DNA of 64,000 nucleotides, taken from contig NZ_LT629688.1 in the NCBI RefSeq assembly GCF_900101785.1, positions 1,240,001-1,304,000 of the forward strand. The letters are read 5' to 3'. The notes below the pieces were generated by a model, which saw only the letters and a program-made list of their open reading frames with translations, did no database searches and had not been told where the DNA came from. Origin of the DNA: Auraticoccus monumenti (GTDB taxonomy: Bacteria > Actinomycetota > Actinomycetes > Propionibacteriales > Propionibacteriaceae). Position numbers and translations under genes: made by a program. This document shows, in pieces, positions 51,126-59,790 of the stretch (the stretch's first letter is position 1; the number at the start of each line of letters is the position of its first letter).

Positions 51126-52540
51126 GCCGACGCCCACCCGCACCACCACCCGCCCTCCCGGGGTTCCGCCCGCTGCAGCACCTCGGGTCGGGCGGGTTCG
51201 CCGACGTGTACCTGTACGAGCAGGACCTGCCACGACGGCGGGTGGCGGTGAAGGTGCTGGTCGAGACGGTGGTGGACGACGACCTGCGCGGCCGCTTCGT
51301 CTCCGAGGCCAACGCGATGGCCCAGCTGTCGGCCCACCCCAGCATCGTCACCATCTACCAGGCCGGCGTCGCCCCGGACGGCCGGCTCTACCTGGTGATG
51401 GAGTACTGCTCGCGGCCCAACCTGGCGGTGCGGCTCAGACGTGAGCCGATCCCGGTCAGCGAGGCGCTGCAGATCGGGGTGAGGCTGGCCAGCGCGGTCG
51501 AGACCGCCCACCAGGCCGGCATCCTGCACCGCGACATCAAGCCGGCCAACGTGCTGGTGACCGACTACGGCTGGCCGGCGCTGACCGACTTCGGCATCGC
51601 CGCGCAGGTCGACACCGGCGACCAGGCCGCCGGGCTGTCGGTGCTGTGGGCGGCACCGGAGCTCTTCGACGCCGAGCCGCGCAGCGACCGGCGCACCGAC
51701 GTCTACGCCCTGGCCGCCTCGGTCTACGCCCTGCTGGCCGGCCGCTCGCCGTTCGAGGTGCCCGGGGACAACTCCGCGGCGGCGGTGGTGTCGCGGATCG
51801 AGCGCGCGCCGGTGCCCTCCACCGGGCGGATGGACTCCGTCCCCCAGCTGGAGCAGCTGCTGGCCCGCGCCATGCACAAGCGCTCCGAGGCCCGGCCCCG
51901 CTCGGCGCTGGAGCTGGCCCAGGGGCTGCAGGGGATCGAGCGCCAGCTGGGCTTCGCCCCCACCTCGATCGACGTCCGCGACAGCCTGGTGGCCGAGGCC
52001 TCCGGCGCCGAGGCGGAGGAGACCCGGGTCCGAGGGGTGGTGACCATCGACGAGGACCCGTCGAGCTCGCGTCCGGTGGTGCCCGGGACGACCGGGTGGT
52101 CCGGCGGTTCCGCGCCCGTCGCACCGGTGACGCCGGCGCCGCCGCGGAGCCCGCTGGGGCTGGTGCTGGGTCTGGTCGCCGCGGTCGCGGTGATCGGCGT
52201 CGTGGTCGGGGTGCTGGTCTTCGGTCCCGAGCGGGCGCCCGAGTCAGGACCCAGTGCGTCCGTGGCCGCGCCCACCGAGGTCCTGCCGCCCGCCGCCCCC
52301 ACCCCGCCCGAGGACGTCGACTGCCGACTGGACGGCGAGGAGCTGGTGTGCGACTGGACCCCGGTGCAGGACGAGGGCGCCCGGTACCGCTGGGGCTTCC
52401 AGGAGCGTCCCGCCGAGACCACCACCCTCGAGGAGCCCGGGTTCACCGCGGCCGTCCCCGAGGGCGTCAGCCCCTGCGTCAGCGTGGAGACCCTGCTGTC
52501 GGGGCGCACCAGCGCTCCGGTGGTGCGCTGCGCCTCCTGA
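51122..52540 (+). CDS. membrane Ser/Thr protein kinase (PknB-like)
   Basis: A 472-aa Hanks-type kinase. The kinase domain (residues about 14-280) has the glycine loop [13 protein letters not shown], the Lys in VAVKVLVE, the catalytic loop [21 protein letters not shown] and WAAPELFD. A Pro- and Ser-rich linker follows, one transmembrane helix (residues about 343-366, [20 protein letters not shown]) and an extracellular domain of about 105 residues containing four cysteines ([14 protein letters not shown] ... SPCVSVE ... VRCAS), probably two disulfides in a fibronectin-III-like fold. It lacks PASTA repeats, so its signal is not simply muropeptide. It starts with TTG 51122, overlapping the FHA stop codon; PP2C and FHA genes precede it. 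Confidence 0.9.
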   Translation: MSRRPPAPPPALPGFRPLQHLGSGGFADVYLYEQDLPRRRVAVKVLVETVVDDDLRGRFVSEANAMAQLSAHPSIVTIYQAGVAPDGRLYLVMEYCSRPNLAVRLRREPIPVSEALQIGVRLASAVETAHQAGILHRDIKPANVLVTDYGWPALTDFGIAAQVDTGDQAAGLSVLWAAPELFDAEPRSDRRTDVYALAASVYALLAGRSPFEVPGDNSAAAVVSRIERAPVPSTGRMDSVPQLEQLLARAMHKRSEARPRSALELAQGLQGIERQLGFAPTSIDVRDSLVAEASGAEAEETRVRGVVTIDEDPSSSRPVVPGTTGWSGGSAPVAPVTPAPPRSPLGLVLGLVAAVAVIGVVVGVLVFGPERAPESGPSASVAAPTEVLPPAAPTPPEDVDCRLDGEELVCDWTPVQDEGARYRWGFQERPAETTTLEEPGFTAAVPEGVSPCVSVETLLSGRTSAPVVRCAS

Positions 52541-52648
52541 GGGTTGACGCGGTCGGCACCACGGGGACCTGTCCCGCACCTGCCCGGCGGCGACCACGGA
52601 GGGTCGAGCGGGTCGCCACGGATCAGTCGGCGTGCCCGCTGCCGGCAC

Positions 52649-53269
52649 TCAGCAGAAGTCCGGGCGGACCTCGGCGATGTCCTCGAGCTCGCGCTCGAGC
52701 CGGGCGTGCAGCGCCCACGCCGTCGTCAGGAAGGTCTCGTCGTCGCCCGGGGCCGGATCCGGGGAACGGTCTTCCCAGGTCTCCTGCCAGGTCGCCAGGT
52801 CCCGTTCCAGGCCGGGGGTCAGCGGGAGGGCCCCGCGCTCGATCGTGTAGTGGTCGGTGAAGGTCTCCCACAGCGGGAGCGTGCGCCCGTGGTCGAAGAA
52901 CATGCGGATGAGGCGGCGGCCGTCCGGCAGCAGCGGGGCCTCGCCCCGGCGCGTCCTCGCCGCGAGGTACCTGTCCTGCATCTCGCGTCGTGCCCGCCAG
53001 CCTGACGGCCTGCTGGGACGGGTGCGGTAGTCCGTGCCGGAGAGCCACACGAGGCCGCCCGGCTCGCCCGCGCTCGTCTGCACCACGACGGCCAGCGCCC
53101 ACAGCCGCGCCTCCTCGTCGGAGCGCCACGCACACTGCTCCAGGACCGTGGTCAGCGAGGTGCGGGAGTAGTCGAACGTCGAGAGACGTGAGTCGGCTCC
53201 CTCGAAGACGCAGATGCGGAAGGTCCGCTCGTCGCTCTGCCAGGGGACGTCGCTCGGTGCTCTCACCAC
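52649..53269 (-). CDS. hypothetical protein, about 206 aa
   Basis: I do not recognise this family. The protein is soluble and acidic, with SDERTFRICVFEGADSRL near the start and SRTSLTTVLEQCAWRSDEEA, LWALAVVVQTSAGEPGGLVW, RLIRMFFDHGRTLPLWETF and a helical C-terminal LTTAWALHARLERELEDIAE. There is no signal peptide or membrane helix. Third positions are strongly G/C in this frame and the frame is well kept, supporting a real gene. The start is uncertain: GTG 53269 or 53266 is possible, and neither has a good ribosome-binding site; the frame opens to 53314. It converges on the kinase gene. Confidence 0.6.
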   Translation of the reverse strand: MVRAPSDVPWQSDERTFRICVFEGADSRLSTFDYSRTSLTTVLEQCAWRSDEEARLWALAVVVQTSAGEPGGLVWLSGTDYRTRPSRPSGWRARREMQDRYLAARTRRGEAPLLPDGRRLIRMFFDHGRTLPLWETFTDHYTIERGALPLTPGLERDLATWQETWEDRSPDPAPGDDETFLTTAWALHARLERELEDIAEVRPDFC

Positions 53270-53455
53270 GTCAGGATGCCGCAGGCCCTGCGCCGCGCGG
53301 CAGCGGCGACCCACTCTCCGGCTCGGCCCCGCCGACGGGCTGGGTCACCTCCGGCAGTCACTGCGGCGTCCCGCGCACGGATCTGTCCACAGGAGCAGGG
53401 TGGAGCCGTGGGGCGCACGTCCTGCTCGTATGAGCAGACGGCTGCTCCGTGCCGT

Positions 53456-53478
53456 GCCGGCTCCCCGCGGCAGCCGGC
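53456..53478 (-). terminator. terminator hairpin of the LacI gene
   Basis: GCCGGCT (53456-53462) pairs perfectly with AGCCGGC (53472-53478) across a 9-nt loop and lies about 20 nt after the LacI stop codon. A second small hairpin (CTGCTC-GTAT-GAGCAG, 53422-53437) follows it. The gap 53270-53497 holds nothing else I can support. Confidence 0.4.
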
Positions 53479-53497
53479 TCCTCCGACGCGGCCGGGG

Positions 53498-54499
53498 TCA
53501 GTCGCCCAGCGTCGACTCCCGGGCCACCAGCCGGGTCGGCATCGTCAGCAGGCCGGGCTGCGGGTCCCCGTCGATGGCCCGGATCAGCAGCTGGGCGGCG
53601 CGACGCCCGAGCTCGGTCAGCTCCAGGTCGACGGTGGTCAGCGGCGGCCGGCTGGCCTCGGCCATCACCGACCAGTTGTCGAAGCCGGTCACGGCCACGT
53701 CCCCCGGCACCGACCGGCCGAGCTCGCGGAGCCGGTCGCACACCCCGCGGGCGATCTGGTCGCTGCCGCACACCACGGCGTCCAGGTCCGGCACCCTCCG
53801 CAGCGCCTGGTCGAGCGCCTGACGTCCCCAGCGCTCGCTCCACTCCCCGAACAGCGGCTCGGTGGCCAGTGCGTCCCCGGCGGCGCGGACCGTCCCGGCG
53901 GCCCGCTCCTGGGCGCTGAGGTGGCGGTCGGGACCGGTCAGGTGAACCAGCCGGCGGCGGCCCAGACCGAGCAGGTGCTCCACGGCCTGGACGGCGCCCG
54001 CCTGGTCGTCGACCACGACCGAGGTGTCACCGGGGTCGGTGGAGCGGTTGAACGCGTAGACCACCGGGACGTCGGCGCGCACCGGCGGCCTCGGCTCGCT
54101 GCGGCGACCGGTGACGATCAGGCCGTCCACCCGGCGGGCCGACAGCGTGGTCAGGTAGTGCCGCTCGCGCAGCGGGTCGTCGCGGGTGTCGCAGAGCAGC
54201 AGCATCAGCTCACCGGCGCTGAGGGCGTCCTCGGCCCCGGTCATCACCGGGATGCTGAACCGGCCCGAGCTGTCGGTGGTCACCAGCCCGACGGTGTAGC
54301 TGCGTCCCGAGGACAGCGACCGGGCCCGCGCGTCGGGGGTGAACCCCAGCTGCTGGGCGGCCTCGCGCACCCGCTGCCGGGTCTCCTCGCGCAGGGAGCC
54401 CGTCCCGTTCAGCGCCTTCGACGCCGTCCCCGGAGACACCCCGGCCAGCGCGGCCACGTCGGTGATCCGGGTGACGCGGCCCTGGGCTGGCGAAGCGAT
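53498..54499 (-). CDS. LacI family regulator of the arabinofuranoside operon
   Basis: A 333-aa repressor with an N-terminal helix-turn-helix (ITDVAALAGVSPGTASKALN) with hinge and the periplasmic-binding-like sensor domain (TVGLVTTDSSGRFSIPVMTG, GSDQIARGVCDRLRELG, VTGFDNWSVMAEASRPPLTT). It most likely represses the divergent GH127-ABC operon until an arabinoside binds. The start is unusual: the only well-placed ribosome-binding site (AGGAGG) is 5 nt before ATC 54499. An ATG at 54583 is in frame but lies upstream of the only good promoter (54544-54573), so that promoter cannot express it. From ATC the length and the 13 residues before the HTH match the family. The start should be treated as provisional. 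Confidence 0.9.
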   Translation of the reverse strand: MASPAQGRVTRITDVAALAGVSPGTASKALNGTGSLREETRQRVREAAQQLGFTPDARARSLSSGRSYTVGLVTTDSSGRFSIPVMTGAEDALSAGELMLLLCDTRDDPLRERHYLTTLSARRVDGLIVTGRRSEPRPPVRADVPVVYAFNRSTDPGDTSVVVDDQAGAVQAVEHLLGLGRRRLVHLTGPDRHLSAQERAAGTVRAAGDALATEPLFGEWSERWGRQALDQALRRVPDLDAVVCGSDQIARGVCDRLRELGRSVPGDVAVTGFDNWSVMAEASRPPLTTVDLELTELGRRAAQLLIRAIDGDPQPGLLTMPTRLVARESTLGD

Positions 54500-54543
54500 G
54501 CTGACCTCCTGGCGCGTATTTCCTGGTTTTCCGGGTGAGCGGC

Positions 54544-54573
54544 AGGATAGGTGCTGCGTCCTGCCTGGGACAA
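54544..54573 (-). promoter_or_regulatory. promoter of the LacI gene
   Basis: On the minus strand TTGTCC (54568-54573) and TATCCT (54544-54549) are separated by 18 bp. Downstream, GGAAAACC and GGAAATAC half-sites resemble the operator of the divergent operon and may allow autoregulation. Confidence 0.5.
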
Positions 54574-54608
54574 CCGTACCCATCCCGGCAGCGCAGCGGG
54601 CGAAGGGG

Positions 54609-54657
54609 TTGACGGCAGCCGGTACCCGTTCTACGGTGACGAAGGAAATCGTGTTCC
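54609..54657 (+). promoter_or_regulatory. promoter and LacI operator of the GH127-ABC operon
   Basis: TTGACG (54609-54614) and TACGGT (54632-54637) have an ideal 17-bp spacer. An inverted repeat GGAAATCGTGTTCC (54644-54657; GGAA-N6-TTCC) covers the expected transcription start, so a bound LacI protein would block initiation. The ribosome-binding site GAAGGA follows before ATG 54678. Confidence 0.6.
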
Positions 54658-54677
54658 TCTTTTCCGAAGGATGATCC

Positions 54678-56597
54678 ATGAGCACTGTCGCTCTCCCCAC
54701 CGGCCGCGGCCTGAGCGCCGCCCGACCCACGTCCGCCGCCGGGGGGCACACCCCGCTCGGGCTGGACCGGGCGCGGATCACCGGAGGCTTCTGGGCCGCC
54801 CGCCAGGACGCCGTCGCCGGCGGCATCCGCTGGGGTCACGAGCAGCTGGAGCGGGCCGGTAACCTGCAGAACCTGCGGATCGCCGCAGGTCAGGCCGAGG
54901 GTGAGCCGGTCGGGCCCGTGTTCGCCGACTCCGACGTCTACAAGTGGCTGGAGGCGGTCGCCTGGGAGCAGGCCCGCCGGCCGGCCGAGGACCTGCTGAC
55001 CCTGCAGCGCGAGGTCACCGCCCTGGTCGCCGCCGCCCAGCACGAGGACGGCTACCTCAACTCCGTCGCCCCCGCCCGGGGCGAGCGCTACTCCAACCTG
55101 CCCTGGAGCCACGAGCACTACTGCGCCGGCCACCTCATCCAGGCCGCCGTGGCCCAGGTCCGCTGCACCGGTGACCGGGGGCTGCTCGACGTCGCCGTCC
55201 GGCTGGCCGACCACCTGGTCGCCACCTTCGGCCGCGACCTCCAGCACGACGTCGACGGCCACCCCGTGGTCGAGATGGCGCTGGTCGAGCTGTACCGCGA
55301 GACCGGCACCCAGGACTACCTCGACCTGGCCCGCTACTTCACCGACTCCCGCGGCCACGGGCTGATGGCCTCCTACGGCAAGGAGCCGGCCTACTTCTCC
55401 GACCGGGTGCCGGTGCGCGAGGCCACCACCGTCGAGGGGCACGCGGTCCGCGCCGTCTACCTGACCGCCGGGGCCACCGACCTTGCCACCGAGACCGGCG
55501 ACCGGGAGCTGCTCGCCCTGCTGGAACGGCAGTTCGACGCCATGTGGGCGACCAAGACCTACCTCACCGGCGGGCTCGGCTCCCGCTGGGAGGGCGAGGC
55601 CTTCGGCGAGCCCTACGAGCTCGGCCCGGACCGGGCCTACGCCGAGACCTGCGCGGCCATCGGCGGCATCCAGTGGGCCTGGCGGCTGCTGCTGGCCACC
55701 GGCTCGGCGCACTACGCCGACGCGATCGAGCGGATGCTCTTCAACGGGTTCCTGGCCGGGGTCTCCCTCGCCGGCACCGAGTACTTCTACGTCAACCCCC
55801 TCCAGCTGCGCGGTGGCGCCACGGCCGATGAGAACCGCAGCCCGGCCCACGGGCGTCGCGGCTGGTTCGACTGCGCCTGCTGCCCGCCCAACGTGATGCG
55901 CACGATGGCGGGGCTGGCCGACCTGCTGGCCACCAGCACCTCCGACGGGCTCTGGGTGCACCAGTACGCCAGCGCCACCCTGGAGTCCGGGGCGCTGGCG
56001 GTGGAGGTCGTCACCAACTACCCCTGGGACCCCGAGATCCGGCTCAGCGTGACCCGCGCGGACGGCCCCAGCGCGCTGCGGCTCCGGGTGCCGGCCTGGG
56101 CGTCGGGAGCGAGCGTGACGGTGGCGGGGGAGTCCCGACCGGCCGAGCCGGGCAGCTACCTGACCCTCGAACGGGCGTGGCAGCCCGGGGACGAGGTCGT
56201 CCTCACCCTGCCGCTCGACGTCCGCACCGTCACCGCCCACCCCCGCGCCGACGCCGTCCGCGGCTGCGTCGCCCTCGAACGAGGACCGCTGGTCTACGCC
56301 TTCGAGCACTGCGACCAGGGCGCGGACGTCCGTCTCGACGACGTCGCGCTGGTGCCCGGGTCCGCCGCCCGCGGCGAGCACCACCCCGAGCTGCTGGAGG
56401 GCGTCACCCTCGTCACCGCCCGCGGCCGACACCTGGACGTCCCGGAGGAGTACCGGTCCTGGCCCTGGCCGACCGCCGGCGGTCCCCCGGAGGTGGGCGA
56501 GGAGGTCGACCTGGTGGCCATCCCGTACTACGCCTGGGCCAACCGCGAGATCGACGCCATGCGGGTCTGGGTGCCGGCGCTCGGCGACCGGCCATGA
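54678..56597 (+). CDS. GH127 beta-L-arabinofuranosidase
   Basis: A 639-aa intracellular glycoside hydrolase with the GH127 (alpha/alpha)6 barrel. All zinc-site residues of the HypBA1 model are present: Glu323 and Cys325 in AETCAAIGG, and Cys401 and Cys402 in FDCACCPPN, where the Cys pair includes the nucleophile. Other conserved blocks are FADSDVYKWLEAVAWE, DGYLNS and GGLGSRWEGEAFGE. The C-terminal third is beta-rich. It releases L-arabinofuranose from short beta-linked oligosaccharides, such as those from hydroxyproline-rich plant glycoproteins. It is first in the operon with the ABC importer genes, overlapping the binding-protein gene by ATGA. No signal peptide, so import precedes cleavage. 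Confidence 0.92.
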   Translation: MSTVALPTGRGLSAARPTSAAGGHTPLGLDRARITGGFWAARQDAVAGGIRWGHEQLERAGNLQNLRIAAGQAEGEPVGPVFADSDVYKWLEAVAWEQARRPAEDLLTLQREVTALVAAAQHEDGYLNSVAPARGERYSNLPWSHEHYCAGHLIQAAVAQVRCTGDRGLLDVAVRLADHLVATFGRDLQHDVDGHPVVEMALVELYRETGTQDYLDLARYFTDSRGHGLMASYGKEPAYFSDRVPVREATTVEGHAVRAVYLTAGATDLATETGDRELLALLERQFDAMWATKTYLTGGLGSRWEGEAFGEPYELGPDRAYAETCAAIGGIQWAWRLLLATGSAHYADAIERMLFNGFLAGVSLAGTEYFYVNPLQLRGGATADENRSPAHGRRGWFDCACCPPNVMRTMAGLADLLATSTSDGLWVHQYASATLESGALAVEVVTNYPWDPEIRLSVTRADGPSALRLRVPAWASGASVTVAGESRPAEPGSYLTLERAWQPGDEVVLTLPLDVRTVTAHPRADAVRGCVALERGPLVYAFEHCDQGADVRLDDVALVPGSAARGEHHPELLEGVTLVTARGRHLDVPEEYRSWPWPTAGGPPEVGEEVDLVAIPYYAWANREIDAMRVWVPALGDRP

Positions 56598-57913
56598 CGT
56601 CGCTGTCCCGACGCCGCCTGCTGGCCCTGGCCGGCGGTGTCGGTCTCGGCGGGCTCGGGCTGAGCGGCTGCAGCTCGGTGCTGCCCGCCCCGGACACCGC
56701 GGCTCCCGGGTTCGGCGAGGGGGCCACCGGCACCGTCCGCGTCTGGTGCCGGGCCGCGACCCAGGAGGGGCTGACCTCGCTGGTCGAGGCGTTCAACGCC
56801 AGCCAGGACCGGCTCACCGTCGAGCTCACCCCGGTGCTGGACGCCCAGTACGTCACCAAGCTGGCCACCGCGATCCGCGGTCGCGAGGTGCCGGACCTGG
56901 TCGACATCGACGACATCAACTCGATGCTGTTCATCTACCGCGACGCCTTCACCGACCTGACCGACCTGGTCGCGGCGCTGCCCTACGCCGACGAGCTGAG
57001 CCCCGGCCACCTCGGTCTGGCCACCCGGGAGGGTCGCGTCTACGGCGCTCCGTACCTGGCCGACAACTCCCTGCTCTGGTTCAACCTCGACCTGTGCGAG
57101 GCCGCCGGGGTCGACCCCGACGTGGCGGTGCAGGGTTTCGACCAGCTGCTCGACGCCGCCCGGGCGCTCCGCGGGCTGGGCCCCGACACCTACGCCTGGA
57201 GCTTTCCCGGCAACAGCCCCGGCGCCCTCGGGTTCGTGGTGCAGCCCATGGTCTGGGCGGCCGAGACCGACTTCATCACCGGTGAGGTGGGAGTCCAGCG
57301 CGGTGCCATCGAGGGCAACGAGGCGGTCCGCGCCATGCTCGAGCTGCACCGCACGATGTGGACCGAGGACCTGGTCGCCCCGACCAGCTTCGCCGACGAC
57401 GCCAGCCGGTGGGGGAGCGACTTCCGGGGCGGGCGGATCGGGATCTTCCCGACCAACTACTCCGTCGCCGTGTCCAGCGCCGAGGGCGACTTCGCCGAGC
57501 GGATCACCTCGCGGCTGCTGCCCGGACCCGACGGTGGTGGGGCCTTCTTCGACGGCGGGGACAACATGTGCATCCCGCGCGGGGCCCGCAACGCCTCCGG
57601 GGCCTGGGAGTTCGTCCGGTTCGCCCTCGACCTGCCCCAGCAGTTCGCCCTGCCCGCCGGTGGCTACACCCCGGTCCGCGCCGACGTCGCCGACGAGCGG
57701 TTCCGCGAGACCTACCCCCACGCCAGCGTGCCGCTGGACGACATCGAGGCCGGCTACGCGCCGACCACGCTGGCCTACAACCTGATCTACAACCAACCCG
57801 ACGGCCCGTGGCTCAAGATGTTCCGCCGCGCCGTCTTCGACGGGGACCTCGACGGCGCGATCGCCGAGGGCCAGGAAGGCTGGGACGCCATCTTGAGTCA
57901 GGCACAGGCATGA
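56594..57913 (+). CDS. ABC sugar-binding lipoprotein
   Basis: A 439-aa family 1 (MalE/UgpB-like) extracellular solute-binding protein. The N-terminus has SRRRLLALAGG, a Tat-like pair of arginines, followed by a lipobox LSGC with Cys26 as the lipid anchor. The mature part starts the binding fold with TGTVRVWCRAATQEGLTSLV and includes DLVDIDDINSMLFIYRDAF and YGAPYLADNSLLWFNLDLC. It would capture arabino-oligosaccharides at the cell surface for the permease pair that follows. ATGA overlaps join it to both neighbours. Confidence 0.92.
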   Translation: MTSLSRRRLLALAGGVGLGGLGLSGCSSVLPAPDTAAPGFGEGATGTVRVWCRAATQEGLTSLVEAFNASQDRLTVELTPVLDAQYVTKLATAIRGREVPDLVDIDDINSMLFIYRDAFTDLTDLVAALPYADELSPGHLGLATREGRVYGAPYLADNSLLWFNLDLCEAAGVDPDVAVQGFDQLLDAARALRGLGPDTYAWSFPGNSPGALGFVVQPMVWAAETDFITGEVGVQRGAIEGNEAVRAMLELHRTMWTEDLVAPTSFADDASRWGSDFRGGRIGIFPTNYSVAVSSAEGDFAERITSRLLPGPDGGGAFFDGGDNMCIPRGARNASGAWEFVRFALDLPQQFALPAGGYTPVRADVADERFRETYPHASVPLDDIEAGYAPTTLAYNLIYNQPDGPWLKMFRRAVFDGDLDGAIAEGQEGWDAILSQAQA

Positions 57914-58857
57914 GCAGCAGCGCCACGACGTCCGCGGTCTCCACCGCGGTCGCCCCGGTGGCCGCCGACGGCGGCACCCGCCGACACCACTCGCTGGTCC
58001 ACCCGCCGCGCACCGGCCTGGCCCTGGTGGCCCCGGCGGTGATCTTGGTGGTCGTCTTCGCCCTCGTCCCGCTGGCCTTCGCGCTGGTGATCAGCTTCAC
58101 CAGCTGGCCGCTGATCGGCACCGTCGAGTGGGCGGGGCTGGACAACTACGTCCGGCTGCTCAGCGACGAGGGTTTCGGCCGGGCCATCCTCTACACCCTG
58201 CTCTACACCGCGATCGTGACCGGTCCCATCCTGCTGCTGGGCTACGCCATGGCCGTCCTGGTCCGGGCGCGGCGCCGCGGCGTCGCGCTGCTGCGGACGG
58301 TCCTCTTCCTGCCCTACGTGGTGGGTCTGACCACCCTCAGCTTCATGGTGGTGCTGGAGGCGCAGCCCGGGAGCGGGGCGCTCAACCTGGTGCTGGCCGC
58401 GCTCGGCATCACCGACGGCCAGACCGCCTGGCTGGTCGACGGCACCCTCGGCACCGCCCTGATCTGCGTGCTGGTGATCTGGGCCGTCCCGGGGCTGACC
58501 ATGATGCTGCTGATGGCGGGGATGCAGTCCATCCCGTCGGAGGTCTACGAGTCGGCCTCGCTGGACGGTGCCGGCTGGTGGGCCAAGGAGCTGCTGATCA
58601 CCCTGCCGCAGCTGCGGCGCTCCATCGCCATGTGCCTGATCATCTCGGTGATCGGCTCCTTCCTGGCCTTCACCCAGTTCTACGTGCTCACCAAGGGCGG
58701 TCCGGGCACCGAGACCACCACGGTCGTCCAGTACATCTACAACCGCGGGTTCATCCAGCTGCAGCTGGGGTCCGCGACCGCGCTGTCCATCGTGCTGGTG
58801 GTCGTGGTGGGTCTGGTCACCGCCCTCCAGTTCCGCCTGCTCCGGGAGAAGGACTGA
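57910..58857 (+). CDS. ABC sugar transporter permease, MalF-type
   Basis: A 315-aa inner-membrane permease with six helices after a 40-residue cytoplasmic N-terminus. The EAA loop that contacts the ATPase is seen at YESASLDGAGWWAKELLITL. It is the first of the permease pair. ATG 57910 overlaps the binding-protein stop codon (ATGA). No ATPase gene is in the operon, so a shared MsiK-type ATPase elsewhere in the genome probably powers the importer. Confidence 0.93.
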   Translation: MSSSATTSAVSTAVAPVAADGGTRRHHSLVHPPRTGLALVAPAVILVVVFALVPLAFALVISFTSWPLIGTVEWAGLDNYVRLLSDEGFGRAILYTLLYTAIVTGPILLLGYAMAVLVRARRRGVALLRTVLFLPYVVGLTTLSFMVVLEAQPGSGALNLVLAALGITDGQTAWLVDGTLGTALICVLVIWAVPGLTMMLLMAGMQSIPSEVYESASLDGAGWWAKELLITLPQLRRSIAMCLIISVIGSFLAFTQFYVLTKGGPGTETTTVVQYIYNRGFIQLQLGSATALSIVLVVVVGLVTALQFRLLREKD

Positions 58858-58858
58858 C

Positions 58859-59719
58859 ATGGCGACCCTGACCGCCACCGCGAACGACCGCGGCGAGACC
58901 AACCTCAAGCGCACCCTGTACCTGGTGGGCGGCGTCCTCGCCGTGGTCGTCTTCCTCACCCCGTTGCTGTTCTCCCTGCTCCGCTCGCTGCAGGCCAACG
59001 CCGTGATCATCGGCGAGGAGGGCGGCTTCCTGGACCTGACCACGGAGAACTTCGCCGGCCTGGCCGGGGAGGGGCAGCTGGTGCGGGCGGTGGCCAACAG
59101 CCTGGTGGTCTCGGTCTCCACCGCCGTGCTCACCGCGGTGCTGTCCACGCTGGCCGGGTACGGCTTCGCGCGGTTCCGCTTCCGGGGCGTGCTGCTCCTC
59201 TTCGGGCTGGTGGTGGTGACGATGATGGTGCCGTTCCAGGCGATCCTCACCCCGCTGTACCTGCAGATGAACGCGATGCGGTTGACCGACAGCCTGCTCG
59301 GTCTGGTGCTCTTCTACACCACCGTGAACCTGCCGTTCGGGGTGTTCGTGATGCGCAACGCCTTCTCCTCGGTGCCGCGCGACCTCGAGGACTCCGCCCA
59401 CGTCGACGGCACCGGCACCCTGCGGCTGATCACCTCGGTGCTGCGCCCGCTGATCCTGCCGGGGGCGGCGACGGTGGCGCTGTACGCCTTCCTGGCCTCC
59501 TGGACCGAGTTCCTGGGTGCGCTCACCTTCCTCACCCAGCAGCAGCTCTACACGCTGCCGGTGGCGCTGGTGAACCTGCAGAGCGGGGCCTACGGGGAGG
59601 TCAACTTCGGCTTCCTGGTGGCCGGTGCGGTGGTCGCGATGATCCCCTGCGTCATCCTCTACATCGCCCTGCAGCGCTTCTACGTCTCCGGGCTGGCCTC
59701 GGGGGCGGTCAAGGGCTGA
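58859..59719 (+). CDS. ABC sugar transporter permease, MalG-type
   Basis: A 286-aa permease with six helices and the EAA loop LEDSAHVDGTGTLRLITSVL. It pairs with the preceding permease and is separated from it by one base. The C-terminal helix QRFYVSGLASGAVKG, with its terminal Gly-x-Val-Lys-Gly, is typical of MalG-type proteins. It is the last gene of the GH127 operon; a hairpin terminator follows after 19 nt. Confidence 0.94.
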   Translation: MATLTATANDRGETNLKRTLYLVGGVLAVVVFLTPLLFSLLRSLQANAVIIGEEGGFLDLTTENFAGLAGEGQLVRAVANSLVVSVSTAVLTAVLSTLAGYGFARFRFRGVLLLFGLVVVTMMVPFQAILTPLYLQMNAMRLTDSLLGLVLFYTTVNLPFGVFVMRNAFSSVPRDLEDSAHVDGTGTLRLITSVLRPLILPGAATVALYAFLASWTEFLGALTFLTQQQLYTLPVALVNLQSGAYGEVNFGFLVAGAVVAMIPCVILYIALQRFYVSGLASGAVKG

Positions 59720-59738
59720 CGCGTCGGCCGGCGGCGTG

Positions 59739-59755
59739 CCCGGGGGCACCCCGGG
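59739..59755 (+). terminator. terminator of the GH127-ABC operon
   Basis: CCCGGGG (59739-59745) pairs perfectly with CCCCGGG (59749-59755) around a GCA loop, 19 nt after the permease stop codon and upstream of the photolyase promoter. Confidence 0.5.
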
Positions 59756-59778
59756 GAGCGCCGCCCGGACCGTCGACG

Positions 59779-59784
59779 TAGGTT
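59779..59784 (+). promoter_or_regulatory. -10 element of leaderless photolyase-like gene promoter
   Basis: TAGGTT lies exactly 6 nt upstream of GTG 59791, with no ribosome-binding site, so the mRNA should start at the GTG. Confidence 0.45.
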
Positions 59785-59790
59785 CACCAG

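Noticed and set aside
47559-51233. An open frame of 1224 codons on the minus strand opposite the FHA gene
   Set aside because: It is produced by the high G/C third positions and the repetitive Gly-Pro-rich coding sequence of the FHA gene. Its product has no recognisable domain, and the plus-strand protein has clear FHA and zinc-ribbon motifs.
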